DNA from: Allobosea sp.
GTDB taxonomy: Bacteria > Pseudomonadota > Alphaproteobacteria > Rhizobiales > Beijerinckiaceae
DNA length: 5,583 nucleotides
NCBI GenBank assembly: GCA_021732895.1
Contig: JAKFWE010000096.1
Location: 1 to 5,583, forward strand
Reading direction: 5' to 3'
A program made the translations under genes and the position numbers. The notes beneath the pieces were generated by a model. The model saw only the letters and a program-made list of their open reading frames with translations. It did no database searches and was not told the DNA's origin. This document shows, in pieces, positions 4,883-5,583 of the stretch; position 1 is the stretch's first letter, and each line of letters begins with the position of its first letter.

Positions 4883-5583
4883 ATGGCGACAGCGCGTCAT
4901 ATTCTGGCGATCGACCAGGGCACGACATCGTCGCGGGCGATCGTCTTCGACGGGGCGCTGAGGGCGGTCGCCTCGGCGCAGCGCGAGTTTCCACAGCATT
5001 TTCCGGCCTCCGGCTGGGTCGAGCACGAACCCGAGGACCTCTGGGACAGTGTGCTGTCGACCTGTCGCGAGGCGCTGGCGAAGGCCGGGCTTTCGGCCCG
5101 CGAGATCGCGGCGATCGGCATCACCAACCAGCGCGAGACGACGCTGGTCTGGGACCGGCGCACCGGCAAGGCGATCCACCGCGCCATCGTCTGGCAGGAC
5201 CGGCGCACGGCGGCCGCCTGCGCCGCCCTCGTCGAGGCCGGGCGCGAGCCGCTGGTCAGCGCGCGCACCGGCCTGCGGATCGATCCTTATTTCTCGGCGA
5301 CGAAGATCGCCTGGCTGCTCGACAACGTGCCCGGCGCGCGCCGGCGGGCCGAGACGGGCGAACTCGCCTTCGGCACGGTCGACAGTTTCCTGCTCTGGCG
5401 GCTGACCGGCGGCAAGGTCCACGCCACGGACGCCACCAACGCGGCGCGCACGATGCTGTTCGACATCACGCGGGGCGTGTGGGACGCGGATCTGCTGGAC
5501 CTGTTCCAGATCCCCGTGTCGCTCCTCCCCGAGGTCCGCGACTGCGCGGCGCGTTTCGGGGATACTGCGCCGGAGCATTTCGG
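4883..5583 (+). CDS. glpK: Glycerol kinase, N-terminal part (runs off the right edge)
   Basis: GlpK phosphorylates glycerol with ATP to sn-glycerol-3-phosphate in the cytoplasm, trapping it for catabolism or phospholipid synthesis. The 233 visible codons cover about half of a roughly 500-residue FGGY-family kinase. Visible are the N-terminal ATP/phosphate loop LAIDQGTTSSRAIVFD (8-23), GWVEHEP (44-50), ITNQRETTLVWDRRTG (80-95), AIVWQDRRT (101-109), IDPYFSATKIAWLLDNV (133-149) and the VDSFLLWRLTGG stretch (166-177). The glycerol-binding residues R84, E85, W104 and Y136 are all present, which separates it from xylulose and other sugar kinases of the family. The catalytic Asp lies beyond the window. 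The start is ATG 4883, matching the family's N-terminus; upstream is only a weak purine run, GGGCGGGAA. No GlpR, GlpF or GlpD gene is visible nearby. Confidence 0.96.
   Translation, partial: MATARHILAIDQGTTSSRAIVFDGALRAVASAQREFPQHFPASGWVEHEPEDLWDSVLSTCREALAKAGLSAREIAAIGITNQRETTLVWDRRTGKAIHRAIVWQDRRTAAACAALVEAGREPLVSARTGLRIDPYFSATKIAWLLDNVPGARRRAETGELAFGTVDSFLLWRLTGGKVHATDATNAARTMLFDITRGVWDADLLDLFQIPVSLLPEVRDCAARFGDTAPEHF

Noticed and set aside
3585..4961. 458-codon open frame on the plus strand across ppx and into glpK
   Set aside because: It is antisense to a well-supported Ppx/GppA gene and overlaps the start of glpK. The product is Ala/Arg/Asp/Gly-rich without any known fold.
1..5583. CRISPR arrays, insertion sequences, tRNA/rRNA genes, riboswitches, prophage or defence operons
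   Set aside because: I looked for repeated units, terminal inverted repeats, transposase/integrase motifs and cloverleaf features on both strands and saw none. The only defence-adjacent element is the vapBC pair.

Overview
The window reads as a chromosomal segment of a high-GC alphaproteobacterium, most likely from the Hyphomicrobiales/Rhizobiales (a Bosea- or Methylobacterium-like lineage). This is inferred from strong G/C bias at third codon positions, GTG and TTG starts, and the character of the proteins; no marker in the window fixes the genus. It holds seven protein genes and no RNA gene, insertion sequence, prophage or CRISPR array that I can see.

Layout from left to right: the 5' end of guaB (IMP dehydrogenase) on the minus strand, running off the left edge; a roughly 500-base divergent intergenic region; an MdtD-like DHA2-family MFS exporter on the plus strand; a compact AbrB/VapB antitoxin - PIN/VapC toxin pair on the plus strand with its own AT-rich promoter and inverted-repeat operator; then, convergent with the toxin, the minus-strand pair ppx/gppA-like phosphatase -> rlmE (23S rRNA Um2552 methyltransferase), joined by a GTGA overlap; a 209-base divergent region; and the 5' part of glpK (glycerol kinase) on the plus strand, running off the right edge.

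Most of this is housekeeping: purine nucleotide synthesis (GuaB), ribosome maturation (RlmE), polyphosphate/(p)ppGpp metabolism (Ppx/GppA) and glycerol entry into metabolism (GlpK). The MFS exporter and the toxin-antitoxin module are the accessory elements. From memory, ppx-rlmE-MFS-guaB is a recurring neighbourhood in Rhizobiales. If so, the vapBC module sits as a small insertion between rlmE and the MFS gene, 77 bases after the MFS stop and 12 bases from the rlmE stop.

I see no undescribed system. The points most worth checking are an apparent one-base deletion in guaB inside the near-invariant AMDTV motif at the left edge, and the operator/coupling architecture of the toxin-antitoxin module.
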